Source: an uncultured Eubacterium sp. (GTDB lineage Bacteria > Bacillota > Clostridia > Lachnospirales > Lachnospiraceae). Taken from it: a DNA stretch of 64,000 nt. A program made the translations under genes and the position numbers. The stretch is taken from contig CAKRFN010000002.1 in assembly GCA_934320655.1 (NCBI GenBank), positions 248,001 through 312,000 on the forward strand, read 5' to 3'. The notes under the pieces are model-generated. The model was given only the letters and a program-made list of their open reading frames with translations, ran no database searches and was not told the origin of the DNA. Every line of letters begins with the position of its first letter. Positions within the stretch are counted from its first letter, which is position 1. Of the stretch, positions 54,083 through 62,007 are shown in pieces.

Positions 54083-54814
54083 TCACGCTCCCATTGAGGA
54101 CTGGGCGTAATTTGAGTCCATACGCCCAGCCCACGCTGCCAGCGACGCATACACATCTGAAAACTGGTCATAAGAACCTTTAAATGTCACACTTGCCACT
54201 GTCGTTTCCGGTTCTGTAAAGAATGTGACATTTTCTGTATTTTCATACTGCCCTTTTACTTCAATCTGAACCTCTACATCCACATCACTTTCTTTATATT
54301 CTTTATCATGCAGCTTCGCCATTGACGGACCACACAGAGTCATTCCAAGCTTGGATGTCTCGGAAAACAGAATATGCCACAGTCTTCCTTCCTCCTCGTA
54401 TTTCGGAATTACCTTTCTCACACTTGCAACAGTTCTTTCCGGCATCTGCTTGATCACACAATCGTACTTCATGATTTCGTCCTTTCTCAGCCTCTCTAAA
54501 GCTGTATCCAGAAACCGTATCCGATCATTGATCTTATCTGCTTCTTCCGTGAGCTGTGCTTTCTGAACCTGAAATATCTGCTCAATCTCGTCGGTATTAC
54601 TGCTTTTGAGAATTTCTGCAATCGCATTCACACCAAAGCCCATATCTTTCAAGGCATTGATCTTTCCCACGACAAGCAGTTGTTCCTCGCCATAATAGCG
54701 ATATCCGGTAAACTCATCTACCTCATCCGGCTTGAGCAGCCCAACCTCATCATAATAGCGCAGCATTCGGATACTGACTCTGGACAATCTTGAAAAATCA
54801 CCTATTTTTAACAT
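54083..54814 (-). CDS. MerR family regulator with GyrI-like domain, altered C-terminus
   Basis: 243 aa. N-terminal MerR HTH (MLKIGDFSRLSRVSIRMLRYYDEVGLLKPDEVDEFTGYRYY), coiled coil, then a GyrI-like ligand domain from about residue 125. The domain matches its family up to ASLAAW but then ends GRMDSNYAQSSMGA, without the last 30 or so residues (the usual GPMFNIYHVSP part). Those last codons fall in a small hairpin, CTGGGCGTA / TACGCCCAG. A 3' deletion is likely; function is doubtful. Its promoter has the long MerR-type spacer. Ribosome binding site GGAGGTACGAA. Confidence 0.8.
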   Translation of the reverse strand: MLKIGDFSRLSRVSIRMLRYYDEVGLLKPDEVDEFTGYRYYGEEQLLVVGKINALKDMGFGVNAIAEILKSSNTDEIEQIFQVQKAQLTEEADKINDRIRFLDTALERLRKDEIMKYDCVIKQMPERTVASVRKVIPKYEEEGRLWHILFSETSKLGMTLCGPSMAKLHDKEYKESDVDVEVQIEVKGQYENTENVTFFTEPETTVASVTFKGSYDQFSDVYASLAAWAGRMDSNYAQSSMGA

Positions 54815-54855
54815 TTCGTACCTCCATGGTTTCGTACATTTCTGAGCTCAATATC

Positions 54856-54886
54856 ACTTTACTGTCTCCCATCGTGTGAGAGTCAA
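54856..54886 (-). promoter_or_regulatory. MerR-type promoter of the MerR gene
   Basis: -35 TTGACT (54881-54886) and -10 TAAAGT (54856-54861) with a 19-base spacer holding a CTCACACGATGGGAG dyad. The over-long spacer is characteristic of promoters activated by MerR proteins through DNA distortion. Confidence 0.75.
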
Positions 54887-55096
54887 TACTTTTTTCCAAA
54901 AAATTATAATTCAAATCTATCTTCATAACAATCCCCCTTGCCATCTGCCTGAAAATTCAAAAATTTTTTATTTGGCTTCAAACCCGAAATATAGATATAC
55001 ATTTCCACCAATTCCATATATAATGGAACTATTCCTGACGATCACTTTGCAGTTTTCCGAAGAATAATATCAGATAAAGGAACACAAACAATAGCT

Positions 55097-55840
55097 ATGA
55101 CTAAAAATTATAAACTGACTATCGCATACGACGGAACGCGCTACTACGGCTGGGAGCACCAGCCGGGCAGAGATACGATACAGGGCAAGATCGAAACCGT
55201 TTTACAACGAATGTGTGAGCTGGACGAAATCCCCGAGGTGATCGGTGCGGGGCGTACCGATGCCGGTGTCCACGCCAAGGCTATGGTCGCCAATGTGCTG
55301 CTCAACACACGCCTATCCGAACCGGAGATCAAGGCATATATGAACCGCTATCTGCCGGACGACATCGGTATTGTCGACGTCCGCGAGGCTTCCGAGCGTT
55401 TTCATGCCCGCTACAAGGCAGTCGGCAAAACCTACTCCTACACCTGCTATGTCGGTGAGAGCAAACCGGTCTTTAACCGCCGCTATGTATCACGGCTGGA
55501 TTTTGAACCGGACGTAGATGCCATGATACGCGCCGCTGAATATTTACAGGGCGAGCATGACTTCAAGAGCTTTTGCGGCAATCCGAAAATGAAAAAATCC
55601 ACGGTTCGCCTCGTGGATTCCATTACCATTAAGCGCAGCAAAAACCAGATCTATTTCACGTTTCACGGAACCGGATTTTTGCAGCATATGGTGCGGATTC
55701 TCGTCGGCACGCTGCTTGAGGTCGGAGCCGGACGGATACAGCCGGAATCTATGACAGAAATTTTAGAAGCAAAAGACCGGCGCGTCGCAGGACCGACCGC
55801 GCCCGCATGCGGGCTGTGTCTCGAACGTGTAGACTACTAG
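55097..55840 (+). CDS. truA: tRNA pseudouridine synthase A
   Basis: 247 aa. The catalytic aspartate is in VIGAGRTDAGVHAKAM near residue 55, with YKAVGKTYSYTCYVG, LQGEHDFKSFCGN and FTFHGTGFLQHMVRILVGTLLEVG following. It modifies U38-U40 of tRNA anticodon arms. It is intact although it lies among decayed genes. About 280 bases upstream contain AT-rich sequence and no other gene. Ribosome binding site AAAGGAAC. Confidence 0.95.
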   Translation: MTKNYKLTIAYDGTRYYGWEHQPGRDTIQGKIETVLQRMCELDEIPEVIGAGRTDAGVHAKAMVANVLLNTRLSEPEIKAYMNRYLPDDIGIVDVREASERFHARYKAVGKTYSYTCYVGESKPVFNRRYVSRLDFEPDVDAMIRAAEYLQGEHDFKSFCGNPKMKKSTVRLVDSITIKRSKNQIYFTFHGTGFLQHMVRILVGTLLEVGAGRIQPESMTEILEAKDRRVAGPTAPACGLCLERVDY

Positions 55841-55884
55841 TCTTCGATTATTGACGATTACCAGAATATTTGGAGGAATGAAAA

Positions 55885-56754
55885 ATGAAAGATATTAAAC
55901 TTGGTTCACATGTCGGCATGTCCGGCAAAGATATGTTTTTAAATTCGGTGCGCGAAGCCGTCTCCTACGGTGCAAACACCTTCATGGTCTATACCGGAGC
56001 ACCGCAGAACACACGCAGAAAAGAGATCTCTGAATTGAATATCCCCGCGGCATGGGATCTGATGCGCGAAAACGGCATTGAAGAATTTGTCGTACACGCA
56101 CCGTATATCATCAATCTGGCAAACACGGTAAAACCGGAAACCTACGAGCTGGCAGTCACCTTCCTGCGCACCGAGCTGGAGCGCACCGTCGCCATGGGCA
56201 GCCATGTACTTGTACTTCACCCCGGTTCCCATGTCAATGCCGGTGTCGAAGCCGGTACCGCACAGATCATCAAAGGACTGAACGAAGTGCTCACCCCCGA
56301 CCTCGACTGTGTGATCGCGCTTGAGACAATGGCTGGAAAAGGCTCGGAGATCGGCCGCAGCTTTGAAGAACTCGCCCGTATCTACGACGGCGTGAGCTGC
56401 AACGACAAGCTGCGCGTCTGCTTTGACACCTGCCATACCAATGATGCAGGCTACGACATCGCAGGCGATTTTGATGGTGTGATCGATACGTTTGACCATG
56501 TGCTCGGCAAAGACCAGATCGCAGTCTTTCATATCAACGACTCGAAGAATCCGCGCGGAGCCGCCAAAGACCGCCATGAGAATCTCGGCAAGGGCGAGAT
56601 CGGTCTGGAGGCACTCAAATATGTCGTATGGCATCCGGATTTTCTCGACATTCCGAAGATTCTTGAGACTCCGTGGTATAAAAATCCGGACAACCCCAAA
56701 GACGTATGGGCACCTTATAAGGAAGAGATCGCGTTGCTGCGCGAGGGGCATTAG
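55885..56754 (+). CDS. nfo: Endonuclease IV (apurinic/apyrimidinic endonuclease)
   Basis: 289-aa TIM-barrel zinc nuclease for base excision repair. Motifs: LGSHVGMSGKDMFLNSVREAVSYGANTFMVYTG, HAPYIINLANT, LVLHPGSHV, IALETMAGKGSEIG, CFDTCHTNDAGYDI, HINDSKNPRGAAKDRHENLGKGEIG and ILETPW. These hold the zinc histidines and acids. It is 44 bases after truA and ends in a strong terminator. Ribosome binding site GGAGGAATG. Confidence 0.96.
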   Translation: MKDIKLGSHVGMSGKDMFLNSVREAVSYGANTFMVYTGAPQNTRRKEISELNIPAAWDLMRENGIEEFVVHAPYIINLANTVKPETYELAVTFLRTELERTVAMGSHVLVLHPGSHVNAGVEAGTAQIIKGLNEVLTPDLDCVIALETMAGKGSEIGRSFEELARIYDGVSCNDKLRVCFDTCHTNDAGYDIAGDFDGVIDTFDHVLGKDQIAVFHINDSKNPRGAAKDRHENLGKGEIGLEALKYVVWHPDFLDIPKILETPWYKNPDNPKDVWAPYKEEIALLREGH

Positions 56755-56802
56755 TACGCGCTCCCGCTCACATCTTGCATCATGATTTGCCTGAATTTTC
56801 CC

Positions 56803-56852
56803 AACTGCGTAACATCCTCTGATCCTGTGGATGTTACGCAGTTTCCTTTTTG
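56803..56852 (+). terminator. Terminator after nfo
   Basis: Perfect 14-bp stem AACTGCGTAACATC / GATGTTACGCAGTT with a 13-base loop, followed by TCCTTTTT. Confidence 0.9.
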
Positions 56853-57087
56853 CCTCCGATCACAGTCGCAATCGCAGCTCCCGCTGCCCCCTGCTTCAAT
56901 CCGAAAATGAAGATCGGATCAAGAATCATATTAACGATAGAACCGAGAATGGAACCGAACATCGCCTGTGCCGCCAGCCCTTTTGTGCGCAAAATACGAG
57001 CGAAACCATCATGCTCAGCACGACCGGCAACGCCAGCTTCATATATGCCTTCGAAACTGGCATTTTTTCAAATAAATAATTTTGCAT
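56834..57087 (-). pseudogene. Remnant of a second MATE family transporter
   Basis: From ATG 57087, with GGAGGGAAAGTA upstream, the frame reads MQNYLFEKMPVSKAYMKLALPVVLSMMVSLV, a typical MATE N-terminus. It then shifts at about 56985 into KGLAAQAMFGSILGSIVNMILDPIFIFG and GAAGAAIATVIG, the end of the first MATE half. Some 120 residues between and the whole second half are missing. The shifted frame ends inside the nfo terminator. It differs from the other MATE remnant and is not a fragment of it. It lies immediately 5' of nothing functional; the AAA gene upstream is complete. Confidence 0.8.
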
Positions 57088-57107
57088 TACTTTCCCTCCG
57101 CGCCAAC

Positions 57108-58442
57108 CTAGCGCCGTTCCAAAGCCAGACCAATCAAACGATCTGTGTGATCTGCCATGAACAGTGGAATATTCAAAACATCATCGTCCAGCTTCAGATT
57201 GTCCAATGAAAAACGTACACGTAACTTCACCTGATCCGGGAATGCTTCCTTAAATTTTCTAAGACTCCTGCTGGTTATATTCGTCTCTGCTTTCACTTCT
57301 ATCGGAAAGATGTCGTTTTCCCTCTGGATGAGGAAATCAACTTCATAAGAAGGATTGATCCGGCTCCAATAACGAGGTACGACTTCAAACTGTGTCACCA
57401 GCGTCTGTAATACAAAATTCTCAGTCAACGCACCCTTGAACTCCGTAAACAGGCGATTGCCCTCTCCAAAAGCCGTGGGAGCCAGTTGTGCCAGACGGCG
57501 AAGTACTCCCACATCCGCTAAATATATCTTAAATGCCGACAAATCATCATAGGCAGCCATTGGCAAACTGGGAGCGGTGCTGCGATAAATTTTATGCACC
57601 AGTCTCGCATCCACGAGCCATTGCAATGCATCTTCGTATTCGCGGGCTCTCGCACCCTCTTTCACGGCTTTATATATAAATTTTTTATTTTCCCTCGCAA
57701 GCTGGGATGGAATAGACTTCCAGATCATCGAAATCTTTGGAAACTCACTGACATCAGGATGCTTTGCAAAATCCCTTTCATATGCCCCAATAATGTCTGA
57801 CAATGCCTGCTGCATCGCAGCCACATCACGTGCCTGCGTCCACATCGATACCGGCTCCGGCATGCCACCTGTCACATAATACATCTTCAATTTCTCATAA
57901 AGAGGGTTAAAAAAAGCATCTGCCACAGGCTCTAACGTATCTGCACTCTCCATATATCCGACCAGATTCTCATCCCCGTTCGCCATCAGAAACTCGGTAA
58001 ATGTCATCGGATCAATCTGCATAAAATTGACTTTCCCAACCGGAAAAGAAGATGGTTTTGCTAACGCAATCCCCAACAGAGAACCGGCACAGGCGATATG
58101 GTACTGCGGCGCATTCTCACAGAAATATTTCATGGAATTGATAACTTTGGGGCAATCCTGCACTTCATCAAACACAATCAGCGTCTTTTCCGGCACAATT
58201 TTCTGACCACTCGCCAGTATCAGATTTTGCAGAATCCGCTCCACATCCTTTGTTGTCTCAAAAAACTGTTTATACTCCTCATTCTCATCAAAGTTAAAAT
58301 AAGCTGTATTTTCATAATAACGTCTGCCAAATTCTCGTAAAATCCATGTTTTTCCAACCTGACGCACCCCTTTTAAAATCAGCGGTTTGCGGTAGGGAGA
58401 ATTTTTCCAATCCAGCAGTTTCTTTAAAATCAATCGTTCCAT
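57108..58442 (-). CDS. AAA ATPase with DUF4143 domain
   Basis: 444 aa. N-terminal AAA_14 ATPase: Walker A LKGVRQVGKTWILREFG, Walker B TLIVFDEVQDCP and ACAGSLLGIAL. The C-terminal DUF4143 domain contains FTEFKGALTENFVLQTL, YWSRINPSYEVDFLIQRENDIFPIEVKAETN, a PD-(D/E)xK-like nuclease core. The family is common and often mobile in gut Firmicutes, with unknown function. A toxin or partner is not encoded nearby. A series of repeats lies upstream of its start and may be its operator. Ribosome binding site AAGGAGTGC. Confidence 0.93.
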   Translation of the reverse strand: MERLILKKLLDWKNSPYRKPLILKGVRQVGKTWILREFGRRYYENTAYFNFDENEEYKQFFETTKDVERILQNLILASGQKIVPEKTLIVFDEVQDCPKVINSMKYFCENAPQYHIACAGSLLGIALAKPSSFPVGKVNFMQIDPMTFTEFLMANGDENLVGYMESADTLEPVADAFFNPLYEKLKMYYVTGGMPEPVSMWTQARDVAAMQQALSDIIGAYERDFAKHPDVSEFPKISMIWKSIPSQLARENKKFIYKAVKEGARAREYEDALQWLVDARLVHKIYRSTAPSLPMAAYDDLSAFKIYLADVGVLRRLAQLAPTAFGEGNRLFTEFKGALTENFVLQTLVTQFEVVPRYWSRINPSYEVDFLIQRENDIFPIEVKAETNITSRSLRKFKEAFPDQVKLRVRFSLDNLKLDDDVLNIPLFMADHTDRLIGLALERR

Positions 58443-58487
58443 AAAAGCACTCCTTCACTTCCCGTATCTCATGCCACTTCAAAATCG

Positions 58488-58614
58488 GAATACTTTTATT
58501 ATATGTAGTTTTATCTGAAAGTACAACTATAATCACACTTTTATTATAGTTTTCGTGCTCTTCAATCACACTTTTATACACTTTATTGCATGTACCATTC
58601 ACACTTTTATATAT
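58488..58614. repeat. Phased direct repeats upstream of the AAA ATPase gene
   Basis: The motif TCACACTTTTAT recurs at 58533, 58566 and 58599, exactly 33 bases apart. A weaker copy (GAATACTTTTATTATA) lies at 58488. On the minus strand they read ATAAAAGTGTGA. Three helical turns between units places them on one face of the DNA, as for an iterated protein binding site. Confidence 0.6.
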
Positions 58615-58646
58615 TTCAAACTAATACGATAGATGACTCCTGCCGT

Positions 58647-59840
58647 CTACACACGTTTCTGCCCCGCATGCATCACACGCAGTATCACGATCGCGATGAC
58701 TAAAACAATCGGGAATACACAGCCTGCCAGCAGTCCCCTGCGCAGATTATCCCCTGCGTTCTGCGTCACGATGCCTACGATGCCGGGACCGATCGAGCCT
58801 CCGAGGTCACCTGCCATCGCTAACAGTGCAAACATCGCCGTACCGCCCGCCGGGATTGTCTTGGATGAGATACTGATCGTTCCGGGCCACATGATACCGA
58901 CCGAAAAACCACAGACGACGCAGCCGAGCAGCCCGATCATCGGATTACCGGAAAAAGATGCCGCCAGATAGCAGACGAGACACAGGATACCGCTGCCGAT
59001 CATATACCGCATCAGATCGATCCGCTCTCCGTATTTTCCGTAAATCGTCCTGCTCAGTCCCATCATAATCGCGAACAGACACGGGCCGACCAGATCTCCG
59101 AGCGTCTTATTCAGTCCCAGCGCAGACTCCGCATACGCAGAAGCCCACTGTGCCATCGACAGCTCCGACGCACCTGCACAGATCATCAACACGATCGACA
59201 CCCAGAACATCGGCAGCCGTAGCAGTCCGGTGACGCTCAGCCCCTCGCCGTCCTCCACGAGATGTTCAATCGGACATGTCATAAAATTATATACGTTATA
59301 CAGTGGCACAACTGCCCAGATACAGGTAGCGACCCGCCAGTGCGCGATCCCAAACACCGCAAAAAACAGTGTAGACAGCACAATGACGCCTACCGAACCC
59401 CAGCAATAAAACGAGTGCAGCAGGCTCATGACAGACTCCTTGTGTTCAAACGGACATGCCTCCACGATCGGACTGCACAGCACTTCAATGAGACCGCTTC
59501 CGGTCGCATAGATCACAACACTGATGAGAATACCTGCAAACGCATCGGGTAGCAGATCCGGCAGCACTGCCAGACAGACGAGTCCCACCGCGGAAAAGAT
59601 TTCCGATGCGACGATACATTTGCGATACCCGATCCGATCCACAACATTTGTGCACAGGACATCCACGATCAACTGCGTAAAAAAGAATACCGTAGAGATT
59701 AGTGCGATCTTACCCAGTGGTATTCCAAAGCTCTTATGAAAAGTCAAAAACAGCAGCGGCGCAAAATTTGCCGCAATCGCCTGCGTAATAAATCCCAGAT
59801 AGCATGCCAGCAGCGTCTTTTGATATTTTTCCTTCATCAA
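58647..59840 (-). CDS. MFS transporter
   Basis: 397 aa with 12 membrane helices and the family loop motif VVDRIGYRKCIVASE after helix 2. Members with this look (ITQAIAANFAPLLFLTFHKSFGIPLGKIALISTVFFFTQLIVD, WPGTISISSKTIPAGGTAMFALLAMAGDLGGSIGPGIVG) include sugar and drug carriers; the substrate is unknown. It diverges from the AraC gene at 59981, which may control it. Ribosome binding site GGAGGAAATGATTG. Confidence 0.92.
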   Translation of the reverse strand: MMKEKYQKTLLACYLGFITQAIAANFAPLLFLTFHKSFGIPLGKIALISTVFFFTQLIVDVLCTNVVDRIGYRKCIVASEIFSAVGLVCLAVLPDLLPDAFAGILISVVIYATGSGLIEVLCSPIVEACPFEHKESVMSLLHSFYCWGSVGVIVLSTLFFAVFGIAHWRVATCIWAVVPLYNVYNFMTCPIEHLVEDGEGLSVTGLLRLPMFWVSIVLMICAGASELSMAQWASAYAESALGLNKTLGDLVGPCLFAIMMGLSRTIYGKYGERIDLMRYMIGSGILCLVCYLAASFSGNPMIGLLGCVVCGFSVGIMWPGTISISSKTIPAGGTAMFALLAMAGDLGGSIGPGIVGIVTQNAGDNLRRGLLAGCVFPIVLVIAIVILRVMHAGQKRV

Positions 59841-59921
59841 TCATTTCCTCCAAAATAGTAAATACATCCTGTTACTTATATTTTCCATATTGGATTATAT
59901 ACTCGTTTTTTACATATTTCA

Positions 59922-59951
59922 TTGCATAAATGTAGATTTTTATTGTATTAT
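59922..59951 (+). promoter_or_regulatory. Possible promoter of the AraC gene
   Basis: -35 TTGCAT (59922-59927) and -10 TATTAT (59946-59951) with an 18-base spacer. The region is AT-rich, so other pairs are possible. Confidence 0.4.
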
Positions 59952-59980
59952 ATAGTAAAAATTCAAAAGAGGGAAAGAAA

Positions 59981-60922
59981 ATGGAAGTTACAAATACATT
60001 TTTTTCGATTACAACTGATGAAAGCATGCGTGAAACAATTAGTCACGGAAAAGCAGATTATCCATTTTCATATTATCGCGAAAATGTATGGGATTTTGAC
60101 CTTCACTGCATCGACTGGCACTGGCATTCTGAAGTAGAATTTGTATATGTTGAAAGCGGAACACTTTCTGTCACGATCGACTCCGATAAATTTGTATTGC
60201 AGCAGGGCTATGGCTTATTTATCAACACGCGGATACTCCATCGGTTCGAGGCAGCAAACCGAACCATCATACCGAATATCGTCTTTTCTCCCACACTTTT
60301 AGCCTCTGCAAATAGCCTGATTTACCGGAAATATATTCATCCGGTCTTAAATCAGACAGCATCGTATCAGATTCTCCATCCGCATATCGCCTGTCAACAG
60401 GAGATGATTGAACTTCTAAGGCATATCTTTTCCATACAGGTAACGGCGACAGACAATGCGAACAGCGAATGTGAAATAGAGACGGTACAGACGCTCATAA
60501 AATTGTGGCATATTCTGTATACAAATACACCACAGACTGAAGCCAGCCCCACAGATTATCGCACCGCAGGAAAGCAGGTGCGGTTACAAATCATGATGCA
60601 GTATATCCAGCAAAATTACAGACACCATCTGACTCTCGCAGAGATTGCAGCAGCTGCATCCATCAGCAAGAGCAGTGCACAAAAGCTGTTTGCACAATTT
60701 CTGCATATATCACCTGTAGAATACCTGATCCGGTATCGACTACAATCCGCCTGTCATCAGCTTCTGACTACAGAAAAAACGGTAGAAGTAATCGCGCTGG
60801 ACACCGGTTTTCACGATCCCGCCTACTTTTGCAGAAGATTCAAACAGCTCTACGCCCTCACCCCTACACAATACCGGCAGAGCAAACATTCCTCCAGAAT
60901 CAGCCCCGATTCCAGCGGATAA
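59981..60922 (+). CDS. AraC family transcriptional regulator
   Basis: 313 aa, complete. The N-terminal cupin has FDLHCIDWHWHSEVEFVYVESGTLSVTIDSDKFVLQQGYGLFINTRILHRFEA. The C-terminus has two HTH motifs (LAEIAAAASISKSSAQKLFAQFLHISPVEYLIRYRLQSACHQLL, VIALDTGFHDPAYFCRRFKQLYALTPTQYRQ). It diverges from the MFS gene, its likely target. It is convergent with the XRE gene, whose stop is 5 bases away. Confidence 0.93.
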   Translation: MEVTNTFFSITTDESMRETISHGKADYPFSYYRENVWDFDLHCIDWHWHSEVEFVYVESGTLSVTIDSDKFVLQQGYGLFINTRILHRFEAANRTIIPNIVFSPTLLASANSLIYRKYIHPVLNQTASYQILHPHIACQQEMIELLRHIFSIQVTATDNANSECEIETVQTLIKLWHILYTNTPQTEASPTDYRTAGKQVRLQIMMQYIQQNYRHHLTLAEIAAAASISKSSAQKLFAQFLHISPVEYLIRYRLQSACHQLLTTEKTVEVIALDTGFHDPAYFCRRFKQLYALTPTQYRQSKHSSRISPDSSG

Positions 60923-60926
60923 AGCA

Positions 60927-61829
60927 TTACTTATCAAACTCAAGGGAAATATAATACGCGTACTCATTTTTCGTATTTTGCGCAACCGACCCATTTTCCG
61001 CATCCGTGAGTGAGAACGCGCTGATGGCATCTTTTCCGTAAAGCAGCGCCACCACGCCCTGCTCCGTTCCATATGTGATCTCCTCCATCTGATTGATCTC
61101 AGCCGCTGATCTGCCATAATATTTCCGACCTTTGACGCCTTCAAGAATCGGCAGATCGGTCGACAGCTTGGAGCTGTCGTCTGCCACAACCAGCTTGACT
61201 GTAAATGTCTCAAAATCCGGCACGACCGCAATCATGCCCTCGGACGGTGAATCCGTCCCGTCATATCCGATCCAGCCCAGCGTTTCTTTGCTGACCAGTT
61301 CTCCGTCGTGATACTCCGACACATAGACCGTCAGCGTCTCAAAACGCTCACCTGTCACATACCGGTACAGATACGCTCCATCTGCCCCGGCTAACAGCTC
61401 CGCAGTTTTCATCTGTGCACTGTCCTTAGCAACCGGCACGATATAGTTTCTCGGCTGGGTGAAATAACGGTATAACGCATGTCCGAGCGCAAACGCCGCC
61501 ACAAAAGCAATCACACTGAGCACTGCGATAATCCGCTTCATCAAACGTGCCCGCTGGTCGCCGTCTGTCGCCACCTGCATCAGCGTATCCTCTGATTTCT
61601 GCACAATGTTTTCCTCGGTGATATCCTCACCAGCCAGAAACTCATTGATGCTGATACCAAGGATGTCACACAGTTCTTTATAGACAGACACATTCGGCAG
61701 ACAGACGCCCCGCTCCCACTTTGAGACCGACTTATCGCTCATATTGAGCTGTTCTGCGAGCTGCCGCTGTGTCAGCCCCGCTTCCTTCCGTTTATCTGCA
61801 ATGTACTGACCAATTTTTACCAGATCCAT
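60927..61829 (-). CDS. XRE family regulator with membrane anchor
   Basis: 300 aa. Residues 5-60 are an HTH_XRE domain (IGQYIADKRKEAGLTQRQLAEQLNMSDKSVSKWERGVCLPNVSVYKELCDILGISINEFLAGE). One membrane helix (IIAVLSVIAFVAAFALGHALYRYF) follows near residue 100. The remaining 170 residues are a soluble domain of unknown kind, probably outside the cell. The layout fits a membrane-tethered regulator common in Clostridia. The target is not visible. Ribosome binding site AAAGGAGGATCAG. Confidence 0.9.
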   Translation of the reverse strand: MDLVKIGQYIADKRKEAGLTQRQLAEQLNMSDKSVSKWERGVCLPNVSVYKELCDILGISINEFLAGEDITEENIVQKSEDTLMQVATDGDQRARLMKRIIAVLSVIAFVAAFALGHALYRYFTQPRNYIVPVAKDSAQMKTAELLAGADGAYLYRYVTGERFETLTVYVSEYHDGELVSKETLGWIGYDGTDSPSEGMIAVVPDFETFTVKLVVADDSSKLSTDLPILEGVKGRKYYGRSAAEINQMEEITYGTEQGVVALLYGKDAISAFSLTDAENGSVAQNTKNEYAYYISLEFDK

Positions 61830-61950
61830 CCTGCTGATCCTCCTTTTCGGAAATTACAATGTTCTTACCGGGTTTATCATACCGTTTTACATGCAAAATG
61901 AACACCCCTCAGCGGTAGAATCCGCAACTTTTCCTGTAAATGATGTCAAT

Positions 61951-61986
61951 AAAAAGGAAGAGTCCTGCCATACGCAAAACTCTTCC
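61951..61986 (-). terminator. Terminator after purL
   Basis: Minus-strand stem GGAAGAGT / ACTCTTCC with a 15-base loop followed by TTTTTATT. Confidence 0.85.
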
Positions 61987-62007
61987 CACCATTTTCATTA
62001 CATCCTT

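Noticed and set aside
54876..55067. 63-aa frame upstream of truA
   Set aside because: No ribosome binding site, odd composition, and it overlaps the MerR promoter.
55939..56751. 270-aa minus-strand frame opposite nfo
   Set aside because: nfo is complete and conserved with a proper start and terminator; the opposite frame has no features.
58312..58602. 96-aa frame over the AAA gene start with repeated NKSV/NKSI
   Set aside because: The repeated residues come from the phased DNA repeats; it lies out of frame over the true AAA N-terminus.
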